From NCBI GenBank assembly GCA_907163375.1, contig CAJQUW010004768.1, positions 134,001 to 198,000 on the forward strand: DNA of 64,000 bases, in the 5' to 3' direction. Source of the DNA: Prostheceraeus crozeri (Eukaryota; Platyhelminthes; Polycladida; Euryleptidae). Every line of letters begins with the position of its first letter. Position 1 is the stretch's first letter. The notes under the pieces were generated by a model, which was not told where the DNA came from, made no database searches, and saw only the letters and a list, made by a program, of their open reading frames with translations. The translations under genes and the position numbers were made by a program. Shown here one piece after another: positions 22,301-34,107 of this stretch.

Positions 22301-22634
22301 AGATATTACCCAATAGGTTACCCACGACAGGAGCTAGCATCGGAAGTATTGCTGAACGGAAACCGCCCTTTTGTGTTAGAGTTTTCCTCTTTCTTTGAAG
22401 GGTGACTTTAGGATTGGAGATGAAACGCAATTTTGTAGCATATCGCTTAAGTAACTTTCGTTGTTTTGATGCTAATTTCTTCGTCCTCAACTTCCTCACA
22501 TGAGAAATAATTTCACAAATGAATTTATCGTTAGCATGTCGTATAGCATTGTATCGCTGATTTGCTTTCATTCGTCGGAGAGCTTGAATGGCTGAAGAAA
22601 ACTTTGAAGAGTTTTGACTTTTACGTTTCGCCAT
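22284..22634 (-). CDS. Fossil B: pX-like basic core/virion peptide
   Basis: This 116-residue reading begins MAKRKSQNSSKF and looks whole. It is strongly basic throughout (Arg/Lys-rich, for example RKLRTKKLASKQRKLLKRY) and ends with GGFRSAILPMLAPVVGNLLG, an amphipathic Gly/Leu segment. A basic tail-to-hydrophobic layout is the signature of adenovirus pX-like proteins in Polinton-type elements, thought to condense DNA and perturb membranes. It lies immediately upstream of, and overlaps, the ATPase start. Confidence 0.65.
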   Translation of the reverse strand: MAKRKSQNSSKFSSAIQALRRMKANQRYNAIRHANDKFICEIISHVRKLRTKKLASKQRKLLKRYATKLRFISNPKVTLQRKRKTLTQKGGFRSAILPMLAPVVGNLLGNIFGSKR

Positions 22635-22685
22635 TTTCCGTGTTAGTCTTAGCTAAAACCTATCTTTACCACATTTGCATAGGTA

Positions 22686-23015
22686 CTAACTATTGCAGCA
22701 TAAGTGACACTCGAAATGAGCAATATCACAGTGGTTACATTTGCAAAGTTGAATGCAATTACGTATGAAACAGCGTTGACAAAAAGCATGCTTACATCTC
22801 TTGAAGATGCGCTTTTCATTTCCATCCTTTCGCTTACATACATCACAACACATAGTTTCACCGTTACTGATGTCTATAACAAGTCTTTTTGAAGATATGA
22901 ATTTGCTAGCCTTTTCTAAATAATAGACGCATGTACAGAAGGAATATACTTCGAGAGTGAGCAGACATAGCTCGAAAACCAGTTGTGCTACAATCAAGTA
23001 CCACTGCATTTTCAA
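22686..23015 (-). CDS. Fossil B: RING-type zinc-finger protein
   Basis: The 109-residue reading has a hydrophobic N-terminal stretch (MKMQWYLIVAQLVFELCLLTL, possibly a membrane anchor) followed from about residue 57 by CCDVCKRK, then CKHAFCQRCF and CKCNHC. The Cys/His spacing fits a RING or RING-like domain, which often acts as an E3 ubiquitin ligase. Such fingers are recurrent accessory genes in large DNA-virus-like elements. A partner was not identified. It is adjacent to the next gene, with ends overlapping by four bases. Confidence 0.5.
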   Translation of the reverse strand: MKMQWYLIVAQLVFELCLLTLEVYSFCTCVYYLEKASKFISSKRLVIDISNGETMCCDVCKRKDGNEKRIFKRCKHAFCQRCFIRNCIQLCKCNHCDIAHFECHLCCNS

Positions 23016-23422
23016 TTTTTCTTTATGGAAAGTTGAATGTGAATATCTGAAATCGCTTCAATCACTAGACTGCTACCATGATGGTTAAATGCGTTAAGAC
23101 GTTCAGCAATTTTTATCATATGTCTTTTAAAAAATTCTTGGGGGTGATCTACCACTTCCATTGAATAAGAAGCAAAATGGAAAGAGCGACTTTCCACCTC
23201 TTCCTTTCCAAAATGACTAAACTTAATTTTCGCAACTAATCGCGCCATGACATTGCTATCAGAGAATGTATTCATTAACTCTAGAAATAGAGTGCTAGCA
23301 TCATCGACCACTGCTTCGATGTCGGTCTCATCTTTATGAAAATTTATCACATAATCTTGAACAGCTCCTTTTAAACTTTGCCTATGAAAATGTAATGTTC
23401 CGCAGTCGTTTGAGAAAGACAT
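23012..23422 (-). CDS. Fossil B: conserved Polinton protein, possibly polymerase-associated
   Basis: The 136-residue reading begins MSFSNDCGTLHFHRQSL. Its end contains FFKRHMIKIAERLNAFNHHG and SLVIEAISDIHIQLS. Similar wording (an F-x-x-H-M-x-x-I-A-x-R-L-N-x-F-N-x-H-G-S block) is one I associate with the leader of polymerase-encoding genes in Polinton-like elements, but I am working from memory and no polymerase motif lies in this window. It should be treated as a conserved element protein of unknown role. Confidence 0.35.
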   Translation of the reverse strand: MSFSNDCGTLHFHRQSLKGAVQDYVINFHKDETDIEAVVDDASTLFLELMNTFSDSNVMARLVAKIKFSHFGKEEVESRSFHFASYSMEVVDHPQEFFKRHMIKIAERLNAFNHHGSSLVIEAISDIHIQLSIKKN

Positions 23423-23509
23423 GATCGCCCTTTATCTAACCCATCCATTGCATGAAAACAACAACTCTTCTCATTGTAACATTTATTGAATCACTATAAC
23501 AAGCATGCA

Positions 23510-24040
23510 TTATAAATCAATGGTTTGAAAGAGATAAAATAGATACAGCTGGTAACTATCATACAGCGAGCAATGATAACCATACAGGACTTTGGCAGTG
23601 TTGAGATAAGGAGGAAAGAAGCATTGGTTATGAACGTAGCTACTACAACGAACAGACAAAATAGGAACAGACAAATCCTTAAAACGTTTCGTGACTTCAT
23701 GGTAGTGTTGATTCACTCTACTATCCCAAGGCGGGAGCAAAATATCATCAATGATTAGATTGGGAAATACTTTCCTCTCCTTACCAGGATTATTACAAAA
23801 GATGCGTATAACATTGAAAGCAGCTAACCATCGTTTAAAGTCAATAAGAAGAGCACTCTCACAAGAAAAGCCATAGTCTTGCAAATATTTCAGATGAAGT
23901 CCATGAATGAGTTTTCTCGCCCATTGATCAACATTGGGATCGCAGTTGGCATGTTGATGATAGACACTAACAATCTGATATGTCCAATTGTTCATAGCAA
24001 TAGCACTGAGCTCCTGTACAGGTTCACCCTCACAATCCAT
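23510..24040 (-). CDS. Fossil B: exonuclease-like protein (DEDD-type, tentative)
   Basis: The 176-residue reading opens MDCEGEPVQELSAIAMNN, giving a D-x-E near the start as in motif I of DnaQ-like 3'-5' exonucleases. WARKLIHGLHLKYL follows at about residue 40, a position where family members carry a conserved HGL-type segment. Later residues (DDILLPPWDSRVNQHYHE) could provide further acidic positions. A proofreading or processing nuclease would suit an element with its own polymerase. The remaining motifs are not clear. Regulation by neighbouring satellite DNA cannot be judged. Confidence 0.4.
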   Translation of the reverse strand: MDCEGEPVQELSAIAMNNWTYQIVSVYHQHANCDPNVDQWARKLIHGLHLKYLQDYGFSCESALLIDFKRWLAAFNVIRIFCNNPGKERKVFPNLIIDDILLPPWDSRVNQHYHEVTKRFKDLSVPILSVRCSSYVHNQCFFPPYLNTAKVLYGYHCSLYDSYQLYLFYLFQTIDL

Positions 24041-24092
24041 AAAAATGATGATAGAAGCCTAAAACGGAAATTTACACATCTAAGGAAACGTT

Positions 24093-24341
24093 CTATAACA
24101 TATTACAAAATGAAGAATTACATCGATGCTTTTCACGACAAAATACACAAATGATATGATGGCAACGAAAAAAAAAATTGTATCTAATAAGACCACGTCT
24201 ACGACACTCAAAGCACATAAGCGAATTGTCATAGGGTAGAGTTAGGAAAGGACTAGTAATTCTCCTTCTTTGATTTGCGTTTTGATGCAGCATTCTTCTC
24301 CGACTTGCGCTTCGTACCACTGCTGTTAAGGATTTGATCAA
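24093..24341 (-). CDS. Fossil B: small zinc-finger protein
   Basis: The 82-residue reading has an Arg-rich N-terminal half and a Cys/His cluster beginning MCFECRRRG, then CHHIICVFCREKHRC, ending shortly after. Spacing is like the RING/zinc-ribbon type in the neighbouring gene but with fewer ligands. It overlaps the following gene in another frame, so either reading could be spurious where they overlap. Confidence 0.35.
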   Translation of the reverse strand: MIKSLTAVVRSASRRRMLHQNANQRRRITSPFLTLPYDNSLMCFECRRRGLIRYNFFFRCHHIICVFCREKHRCNSSFCNML

Positions 24342-24606
24342 TTATGTCGTCCACATTGGGTGGTTTTGGAATATATAGGATGGATTCCATATGCATGGAG
24401 AGAGAGGCTATTTTATTATCCTTGTGCCGACCATAATATAGCCCATTCACTTTGAAAAGGATATCCCAAGTACCTTCTCCGAGCTCATCACATCTGATGG
24501 GTATTGAATGATCTCCATCCTTCTTATAGTAAGTACACCAATGCGATACCGGTAGGCAAATGTGATTACCATCCCAAATCTTTCTATAGGGAGCATCCTT
24601 GTCATC
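24253..24606 (-). pseudogene. Fossil B: unidentified conserved protein, cut by the satellite
   Basis: The frame is open from 24606 to 24253 with no start codon of its own at the right edge. It reads APYRKIWDGNHICLPVSHW, RCDELGEGTWDILFKVNG and MESILYIPKPPNVDDII, and ends in a Lys/Ser-rich tail. The first part is replaced at 24607 by satellite DNA. Its wording looks well conserved, but I do not know a function. Confidence 0.5.
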
Positions 24607-27600
24607 TTGTCATACAGATGCAGAATTTCACGCTGATTCCAAATCTGAAATCCGTTTTGCTCTCCGATGCTTCGTTTTGAAGCTACACCCCAAAACGTCC
24701 AAAATTCTAACTCTGTCGTTTTTTCGACAATCTCCCAAAATCTTAAATGGCGTCTCACATCTAAACGAAGACAGATATGAACAAGGCGTTTCTTTCACTG
24801 AATTTGTCTCACTCTTAGCTTTCAAACGAGCTATGGCACGACAAAATCCGTCCACTAGAAGCCAAGATCGAAGCTAGCTCTCCCGAGGGGGGGGACGTCA
24901 GCGAAAATTTTTTCTCTCCGATTGCGTTCAAATTCACTATACCGATGCAGAATTTCACGCTGAATCCGAATCTGGCCTCCGTTTTCCTATCCGATGGTCC
25001 GTTTTGGCGCTAGAGACCAAAAACGTCCAAAATTCTAACTCGGTCGTTTTTTCGAAAAATGTTGAAAATTTTTTCTCTACGATTGACTTGAAACTCACCA
25101 TACAGATGCAGAATTTCACGCTGATTCCAAATCTGAAATCCGTTTTGCTCTCCGATGCTTCGTTTTGAAGCTACAGCCCAAAACGTCCAAAATTCTAACT
25201 CTGTCGTTTTTTCGACAATCTCCCAAAATCTTAAATGGCGTCTCACATCTAAACGAAGACAGATATGAACAAGGCGTTTCTTTCACTGAATTTGTCTCAC
25301 TCTTAGCTTTCAAACGAGCTATGGCACCACAAAATCCGTCCACTAGAAGCCAAGATCGAAGATAGCTCTCCCGAGGGGGGGACGCCAGCGAAATTTGATG
25401 AAAAATGTTTTGGTAAAGGTCCCAGGTCGAAATGCGACACTTTGGAAAATTTTCAAAATTTTGCCCATACAAAGCCACTCTGACACTTAGGATTTTTCAG
25501 GTGAGCTCCGACCTAAAATCTTAAATGGCGTCTCACATCTAAACGAAGACAGATATGAACAAGGCGTTTCTTTCACTGAATTTGTCTCACTCTTAGCTTT
25601 CAAACGAGCTATGGCACGACAAAATCCGTCCACTAGAAGCCAAGATCGAAGCTAGCTCTCCCGAGGGGGGGGACGTCAGGTAAAATTTTTTCTCTCCGAT
25701 TGCGTTCAAATTCACTATACCGATGCAGAATTTCACGCTGAATCCGAATCTGGCCTCCGTTTTCCTATCCGATGGTCCGTTTTGGCGCTAGAGACCAAAA
25801 ACGTCCAAAATTCTAACTCGGTCGTTTTTTCGAAAAATGTTGAAAATTTTTTCTCTACGATTGACTTGAAACTCACCATACAGATGCAGAATTTCACGCT
25901 GATTCCAAATCTGAAATCCGTTTTGCTCTCCGATGCTTCGTTTTGAAGCTACAGCCCAAAACGTCCAAAATTCTAACTCTGTCGTTTTTTCGACAATCTC
26001 CCAAAATCTTAAATGGCGTCTCACATCTAAACGAAGACAGATATGAACAAGGCGTTTCTTTCACTGAATTTGTCTCACTCTTAGCTTTCAAACGAGCTAT
26101 GGCACGACAAAATCCGTCCACTAGAAGCCAAGATCGAAGATAGCTCTCCCGAGGGGGGGGACGTCAGCGAAATTTGATGAAAAATGTTTTGGTAAAGGTC
26201 CCAGGTCGAAATGCGACACTTTGGAAAATTTTCAAAATTTTGCCCATACAAAGCCACTCTGACACTTAGGATTTTTCAGGTGAGCTCCGACCTAAAATCT
26301 TAAATGGCGTCTCACATACATCTAAAGACAGACAGATACAAGGCGTTTTTTTTTCATTCACTATTTGTCTCTCTCTTAGCTTTTCAAAACTATGGCACGA
26401 CAAAATCCGTCCACTAGAAGCCAAGATCGAAGCTAGCTCTCCCGAGGGGGGGGGGACGTCAGCGAAAATTTTTTCTCTCCGATTGCGTTCAAATTCACTA
26501 TACCGATGCAGAACTTCACGCTGAATCCGAATCTGGCCTCCGTTTTCCCATCCGATGGTTCGTTTTGGCGCTAGAGACCAAAACGTCCAAAATTCTAACT
26601 CGGTCGTTTTTTCGAAAAATGTTGAAAATTTTTTCTCTCCGATTGACTTGAAACTCACCATACAGATGCAGAATTTCACGCTGACTCCAAATCTGAAATC
26701 CGTTTTGCTCTCCGATGCTTCGTTTTGAAGCTACAGCCCAAAACGTCCAAAATTCTAACTCTGTCGTTTTTTCGACAATCTCCCAAAATCTTAAATGGCG
26801 TCTCACATCTAAACGAAGACAGATATGAACAAGGCGTTTCTTTCACTGAATTTGTCTCACTCTTAGCTTTCAAACGAGCTATGGCACCACAAAATCCGTC
26901 CACTAGAAGCCAAGATCGAAGATAGCTCTCCCGAGGGGGGACGCCAGCGAAATTTGATGAAAAATGTTTTGGTAAAGGTCCCAGGTCGAAATGCGACACT
27001 TTGGAAAATTTTCAAAATTTTGCCCATACAAAGCCACTCTGACACTTAGGATTTTTCAGGTGAGCTCCGACCTAAAATCTTAAATGGCGTCTCACATCTA
27101 AACGAAGACAGATATGAACAAGGCGTTTCTTTCACTGAATTTGTCTCACTCTTAGCTTTCAAACGAGCTATGGCACGACAAAATCCGTCCACTAGAAGCC
27201 AAGATCGAAGATAGCTCTCCCGAGGGGGGACGTCAGCGAAATTTGATGAAAAATGTTTTGGTAAAGGTCCCAGGTCGAAATGCGACACTTTGGAAAATTT
27301 TCAAAATTTTGCCCATACAAAGCCACTCTGACACTTAGGATTTTTCAGGTGAGCTCCGACCTAAAATCTTAAATGGCGTCTCACATCTAAACGAAGACAG
27401 ATATGAACAAGGCGTTTCTTTCACTGAATTTGTCTCACTCTTAGCTTTCAAACGAGCTATGGCACGACAAAATCCGTCCACTAGAAGCCAAGATCGAAGC
27501 TAGCTCTCCCGAGGGGGGGGACGTCAGCGAAAATTTTTTCTCTCCGATTGCGTTCAAATTCACTATACCGATGCAGAATTTCACGCTGAATCCGAATCTG

Positions 27601-28142
27601 GCCTCCGTTTTCCCATCCGATGGTTCGTTTTGGCGCTAGAGACCAAAACGTCCAAAATTCTAACTCGGTCGTTTTTTCGAAAAATGTTGAAAATTTTTTC
27701 TCTCCGATTGACTTGAAACTCACCATACAGATGCAGAATTTCACGCTGACTCCAAATCTGAAATCCGTTTTGCTCTCCGATGCTTCGTTTTGAAGCTACA
27801 GCCCAAAACGTCCAAAATTCTAACTCTGTCGTTTTTTTCGACAATCTCCCAAAATCTTAAATGGCGTCTCACATCTAAACGAAGACAGATATGAACAAGG
27901 CGTTTCTTTCACTGAATTTGTCTCACTCTTAGCTTTCAAACGAGCTATGGCACGACAAAATCCGTCCACTAGAAGCCAAGATCGAAGATAGCTCTCCCGA
28001 GGGGGGGGGACGTCAGCGAAATTTGATGAAAAATGTTTTCGTTAAGGTCCCAGGTCGAAATGCGACACTTTGGAAAATTTTCAAAATTTTGCCCATACAA
28101 AGCCACTCTGACACTTAGGATTTTTCAGGTGAGCTCCGACCT

Positions 28143-28431
28143 AAAATCTTAAATGGCGTCTCACATCTAAACGAAGACAGATATGAACAAGGCGTTTCTT
28201 TCACTGAATTTGTCTCACTCTTAGCTTTCAAACGAGCTATGGCACGACAAAATCCGTCCACTAGAAGCCAAGATCGAAGATAGCTCTCCCGAGGGGGGAC
28301 GCCAGCGAAATTTGATGAAAAATGTTTTGGTAAAGGTCCCAGGTCGAAATGCGACACTTTGGAAAATTTTCAAAATTTTGCCCATACAAAGCCACTCTGA
28401 CACTTAGGATTTTTCAGGTGAGCTCCGACCT
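28143..28431. repeat. Representative short (S) monomer
   Basis: This 289-bp unit runs from AAAATCTTAAATGG to the next one. After the shared head come six Gs, GACGCCAGCGAAATTTGATG, a GGAAAATTTTCAAAATTTTG symmetric AT block and TTTTTCAGGTGAGCTCCGAC. Other S copies differ mainly in G-run length (6-10), ACGCC versus ACGTC, and five or six Ts before CAGG. About 65 S units occur in the window. Confidence 0.9.
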
Positions 28432-28721
28432 AAAATCTTAAATGGCGTCTCACATCTAAACGAAGACAGATATGAACAAGGCGTTTCTTTCACTGAATTT
28501 GTCTCACTCTTAGCTTTCAAACGAGCTATGGCACGACAAAATCCGTCCACTAGAAGCCAAGATCGAAGATAGCTCTCCCGAGGGGGGGACGTCAGCGAAA
28601 TTTGATGAAAAATGTTTTGGTAAAGGTCCCAGGTCGAAATGCGACACTTTGGAAAATTTTCAAAATTTTGCCCATACAAAGCCACTCTGACACTTAGGAT
28701 TTTTCAGGTGAGCTCCGACCT

Positions 28722-29208
28722 AAAATCTTAAATGGCGTCTCACATCTAAACGAAGACAGATATGAACAAGGCGTTTCTTTCACTGAATTTGTCTCACTCT
28801 TAGCTTTCAAACGAGCTATGGCACGACAAAATCCGTCCACTAGAAGCCAAGATCGAAGCTAGCTCTCCCGAGGGGGGGGACGTCAGCGAAAATTTTTTCT
28901 CTCCGATTGCGTTCAAATTCACTATACCGATGCAGAATTTCACGCTGAATCCGAATCTGGCCTCCGTTTTCCCATCCGATGGTTCGTTTTGGCGCTAGAG
29001 ACCAAAACGTCCAAAATTCTAACTCGGTCGTTTTTTCGAAAAATGTTGAAAATTTTTTCTCTCCGATTGACTTGAAACTCACCATACAGATGCAGAATTT
29101 CACGCTGACTCCAAATCTGAAATCCGTTTTGCTCTCCGATGCTTCGTTTTGAAGCTACAGCCCAAAACGTCCAAAATTCTAACTCTGTCGTTTTTTCGAC
29201 AATCTCCC
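28722..29208. repeat. Representative long (L) monomer
   Basis: This 487-bp unit has the shared head followed by two related subrepeats of about 160 bp, starting at TTTTTTCTCTCCGATTG near 28891 and 29051. Each subrepeat contains GATGCAGAATTTCACGCTGA and ACGTCCAAAATTCTAACTC. The two differ at many fixed positions (GCGTTCAAATTC versus GACTTGAAACTC). About 38 L units occur in the window. Confidence 0.9.
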
Positions 29209-32200
29209 AAAATCTTAAATGGCGTCTCACATCTAAACGAAGACAGATATGAACAAGGCGTTTCTTTCACTGAATTTGTCTCACTCTTAGCTTTCAAACG
29301 AGCTATGGCACGACAAAATCCGTCCACTAGAAGCCAAGATCGAAGATAGCTCTCCCGAGGGGGGGGGGACGTCAGCGAAATTTGATGAAAAATGTTTTGG
29401 TAAAGGTCCCAGGTCGAAATGCGACACTTTGGAAAATTTTCAAAATTTTGCCCATACAAAGCCACTCTGACACTTAGGATTTTTCAGGTGAGCTCCGACC
29501 TAAAATCTTAAATGGCGTCTCACATCTAAACGAAGACAGATATGAACAAGGCGTTTCTTTCACTGAATTTGTCTCACTCTTAGCTTTCAAACGAGCTATG
29601 GCACGACAAAATCCGTCCACTAGAAGCCAAGATCGAAGATAGCTCTCCCGAGGGGGGACGCCAGCGAAATTTGATGAAAAATGTTTTGGTAAAGGTCCCA
29701 GGTCGAAATGCGACACTTTGGAAAATTTTCAAAATTTTGCCCATACAAAGCCACTCTGACACTTAGGATTTTTCAGGTGAGCTCCGACCTAAAATCTTAA
29801 ATGGGGTCTCACATCTAAACGAAGACAGATATGAACAAGGCGTTTCTTTCACTGAATTTGTCTCACTCTTAGCTTTCAAACGAGCTATGGCACGACAAAA
29901 TCCGTCCACTAGAAGCCAAGATCGAAGCTAGCTCTCCCGAGGGGGGGGGACGTCAGCGAAAATTTTTTCTCTCCGATTGCGTTCAAATTCACTATACCGA
30001 TGCAGAACTTCACGCTGAATCCGAATCTGGCCTCCGTTTTCCCATCCGATGGTTCGTTTTGGCGCTAGAGACCAAAACGTCCAAAATTCTAACTCGGTCG
30101 TTTTTTCGAAAAATGTTGAAAATTTTTTCTCTCCGATTGACTTGAAACTCACCATACAGATGCAGAATTTCACGCTGACTCCAAATCTGAAATCCGTTTT
30201 GCTCTCCGATGCTTCGTTTTGAAGCTACAGCCCAAAACGTCCAAAATTCTAACTCTGTCGTTTTTTCGACAATCTCCCAAAATCTTAAATGGCGTCTCAC
30301 ATCTAAACGAAGACAGATATGAACAAGGCGTTTCTTTCACTGAATTTGTCTCACTCTTAGCTTTCAAACGAGCTATGGCACGACAAAATCCGTCCACTAG
30401 AAGCCAAGATCGAAGATAGCTCTCCCGAGGGGGGGGGGACGTCAGCGAAAATTTGATGAAAAATGTTTTCGTTAAGGTCCCAGGTCGAAATGCGACACTT
30501 TGGAAAATTTTCAAAATTTTGCCCATACAAAGCCACTCTGACACTTAGGATTTTTCAGGTGAGCTCCGACCTAAAATCTTAAATGGCGTCTCACATCTAA
30601 ACGAAGACAGATATGAACAAGGCGTTTCTTTCACTGAATTTGTCTCACTCTTAGCTTTCAAACGAGCTATGGCACGACAAAATCCGTCCACTAGAAGCCA
30701 AGATCGAAGATAGCTCTCCCGAGGGGGGACGCCAGCGAAATTTGATGAAAAATGTTTTGGTAAAGGTCCCAGGTCGAAATGCGACACTTTGGAAAATTTT
30801 CAAAATTTTGCCCATACAAAGCCACTCTGACACTTAGGATTTTTCAGGAGAGCTCCGACCTAAAATCTTAAATGGAGTCTCACATCTAAACGAAGACAGA
30901 TATGAACAAGGCGTTTCTTTCACTGAATTTGTCTCACTCTTAGCTTTCAAACGAGCTATGGCACGACAAAATCCGTCCACTAGAAGCCAAGATCGAAGCT
31001 AGCTCTCCCGAGGGGGGGGACGTCAGCGAAAATTTTTTCTCTCCGATTGCGTTCAAATTCACTATACCGATGCAGAATTTCACGCTGAATCCGAATCTGG
31101 CCTCCGTTTTCCTATCCGATGGTTCGTTTTGGCGCTAGAGACCAAAACGTCCAAAATTCTAACTCGGTCGTTTTTTCGAAAAATGTTGAAAATTTTTTCT
31201 CTCCGATTGACTTGAAACTCACCATACAGATGCAGAATTTCACGCTGACTCCAAATCTGAAATCCGTTTTGCTCTCCGATGCTTCGTTTTGAAGCTACAG
31301 CCCAAAACGTCCAAAATTCTAACTCTGTCGTTTTTTCGACAATCTCCCAAAATCTTAAATGGCGTCTCACATCTAAACGAAGACAGATATGAACAAGGCG
31401 TTTCTTTCACTGAATTTGTCTCACTCTTAGCTTTCAAACGAGCTATGGCACGACAAATCCGTCCACTAGAAGCCAAGATCGAAGATAGCTCTCCCGAGGG
31501 GGGACGCCAGCGAAATTTGATGAAAAATGTTTTGGTAAAGGTCCCAGGTCGAAATGCGACACTTTGGAAAATTTTCAAAATTTTGCCCATACAAAGCCAC
31601 TCTGACACTTAGGATTTTTCAGGTGAGCTCCGACCTAAAATCTTAAATGGCGTCTCACATCTAAACGAAGACAGATATGAACAAGGCGTTTCTTTCACTG
31701 AATTTGTCTCACTCTTAGCTTTCAAACGAGCTATGGCACGACAAAATCCGTCCACTAGAAGCCAAGATCGAAGCTAGCTCTCCCGAGGGGGGGGGACGTC
31801 AGCGAAAATTTTTTCTCTCCGATTGCGTTCAAATTCACTATACCGATGCAGAATTTCACGCTGAATCCGAATCTGGCCTCCGTTTTCCAATCCGATGCTT
31901 CGTTTTGGCGCTACAGCCCAAAACGTCCAAAATTCTTACTCTGTCGTTTTTTCGAAAAATGTTGAAAATTTTTTCTCTCCGATTGACTTGAAACTCACCA
32001 TACAGATGCAGAATTTCACGCTGACTCCAAATCTGAAATCCGTTTTGCTCTCCGATGCTTCGTTTTGAAGCTACAGCCCAAAACGTCCAAAATTCTAACT
32101 CTGTCGTTTTTTTCGACAATCTCCCAAAATCTTAAATGGCGTCTCACATCTAAACGAAGACAGATATGAACAAGGCGTTTCTTTCACTGAATTTGTCTCA

Positions 32201-34107
32201 CTCTTAGCTTTCAAACGAGCTATGGCACGACAAAATCCGTCCACTAGAAGCCAAGATCGAAGATAGCTCTCCCGAGGGGGGGACGTCAGCGAAATTTGAT
32301 GAAAAATGTTTTCGTTAAGGTCCCAGGTCGAAATGCGACACTTTGGAAAATTTTCAAAATTTTGCCCATACAAAGCCACTCTGACACTTAGGATTTTTCA
32401 GGTGAGCTCCGACCTAAAATCTTAAATGGCGTCTCACATCTAAACGAAGACAGATATGAACAAGGCGTTTCTTTCACTGAATTTGTCTCACTCTTAGCTT
32501 TCAAACGAGCTATGGCACGACAAAATCCGTCCACTAGAAGCCAAGATCGAAGATAGCTCTCCCGAGGGGGGACGCCAGCGAAATTTGATGAAAAATGTTT
32601 TGGTAAAGGTCCCAGGTCGAAATGCGACACTTTGGAAAATTTTCAAAATTTTGCCCATACAAAGCCACTCTGACACTTAGGATTTTTCAGGTGAGCTCCG
32701 ACCTAAAATCTTAAATGGGGTCTCACATCTAAACGAAGACAGATATGAACAAGGCGTTTCTTTCACTGAATTTGTCTCACTCTTAGCTTTCAAACGAGCT
32801 ATGGCACGACAAAATCCGTCCACTAGAAGCCAAGATCGAAGCTAGCTCTCCCGAGGGGGGGGACGTCAGCGAAAATTTTTTCTCTCCGATTGCGTTCAAA
32901 TTCACTATACCGATGCAGAACTTCACGCTGAATCCGAATCTGGCCTCCGTTTTCCCATCCGATGGTTCGTTTTGGCGCTAGAGACCAAAACGTCCAAAAT
33001 TCTAACTCGGTCGTTTTTTCGAAAAATGTTGAAAATTTTTTCTCTCCGATTGACTTGAAACTCACCATACAGATGCAGAATTTCACGCTGACTCCAAATC
33101 TGAAATCCGTTTTGCTCTCCGATGCTTCGTTTTGAAGCTACAGCCCAAAACGTCCAAAATTCTAACTCTGTCGTTTTTTCGACAATCTCCCAAAATCTTA
33201 AATGGCGTCTCACATCTAAACGAAGACAGATATGAACAAGGCGTTTCTTTCACTGAATTTGTCTCACTCTTAGCTTTCAAACGAGCTATGGCACGACAAA
33301 ATCCGTCCACTAGAAGCCAAGATCGAAGCTAGCTCTCCCGAGGGGGGGACGTCAGCGAAATTTGATGAAAAATGTTTTGGTAAAGGTCCCAGGTCGAAAT
33401 GCGACACTTTGGAAAATTTTCAAAATTTTGCCCATACAAAGCCACTCTGACACTTAGGATTTTTCAGGTGAGCTCCGACCTAAAATCTTAAATGGCGTCT
33501 CACATCTAAACGAAGACAGATATGAACAAGGCGTTTCTTTCACTGAATTTGTCTCACTCTTAGCTTTCAAACGAGCTATGGCACGACAAAATCCGTCCAC
33601 TAGAAGCCAAGATCGAAGCTAGCTCTCCCGAGGGGGGGGACGTCAGCGAAAATTTTTTCTCTCCGATTGCGTTCAAATTCACCATACAGATGCAGAACTT
33701 CACGCTGAATCCGAATCTGGCCTCCGTTTTCCCATCCGATGGTTCGTTTTGGCGCTAGAGACCAAAACGTCCAAAATTCTAACTCGGTCGTTTTTTCGAA
33801 AAATGTTGAAAATTTTTTCTCTCCGATTGACTTGAAACTCACCATACAGATGCAGAATTTCACGCTGACTCCAAATCTGAAATCCGTTTTCCAATCCGAT
33901 GCTTCGTTTTGAAGCTACAGCCCAAAACGTCCCAAATTCTAACTCTGTCGTTTTTCGCCAATGTCCCAAAATCTTAAATGGCGTCTCACATCTAAACGAA
34001 GACAGATATGAACAAGGCGTTTCTTTCACTGAATTTGTCTCACTCTTAGCTTTCAAACGAGCTATTGCACGACAAAATCCGTCCACTAGAAGCCAAGATC
34101 GAAGCTA

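Larger units (their letters stand above)
21780..24606 (-). mobile_element. Fossil B: Polinton/adintovirus-like element fragment
   Basis: Six or seven closely packed minus-strand readings share the character of Polinton-like genes: a packaging-type ATPase, a pX-like basic peptide, RING-type zinc fingers, a possible polymerase-region fragment and an exonuclease-like protein. Capsid, integrase and protease are not present in this piece. The right end is cut by the satellite array at 24607 and the left end abuts a GIY-YIG fragment. Most frames remain open, with few breaks, so it looks younger or better preserved than fossil A. Its base composition is also less AT-rich. Confidence 0.75.
24607..34107. 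repeat. Two-monomer satellite mosaic, left part
   Basis: From CATACAGATGCAGAATTTCAC at about 24609 the sequence is a continuous tandem array. Two monomer types share a head of about 170 bp, which begins at AAAATCTTAAATGG and ends in CTCTCCCGAG plus a G run. The short type continues GAAATTTGATG (about 290 bp in all); the long type continues AAAATTTTTTCTCTCC (about 488 bp). Their order gives long-to-long distances near 779, 1069 and 1360 bp. One strongly diverged head lies at about 26311-26395. Open frames across the array shift phase with G-run length and are not genes. Confidence 0.97.

Noticed and set aside
833-24606. Fossils A and B as halves of one Polinton
   Set aside because: They are 13 kb apart, differ in base composition, and each appears to carry its own pX-like gene.
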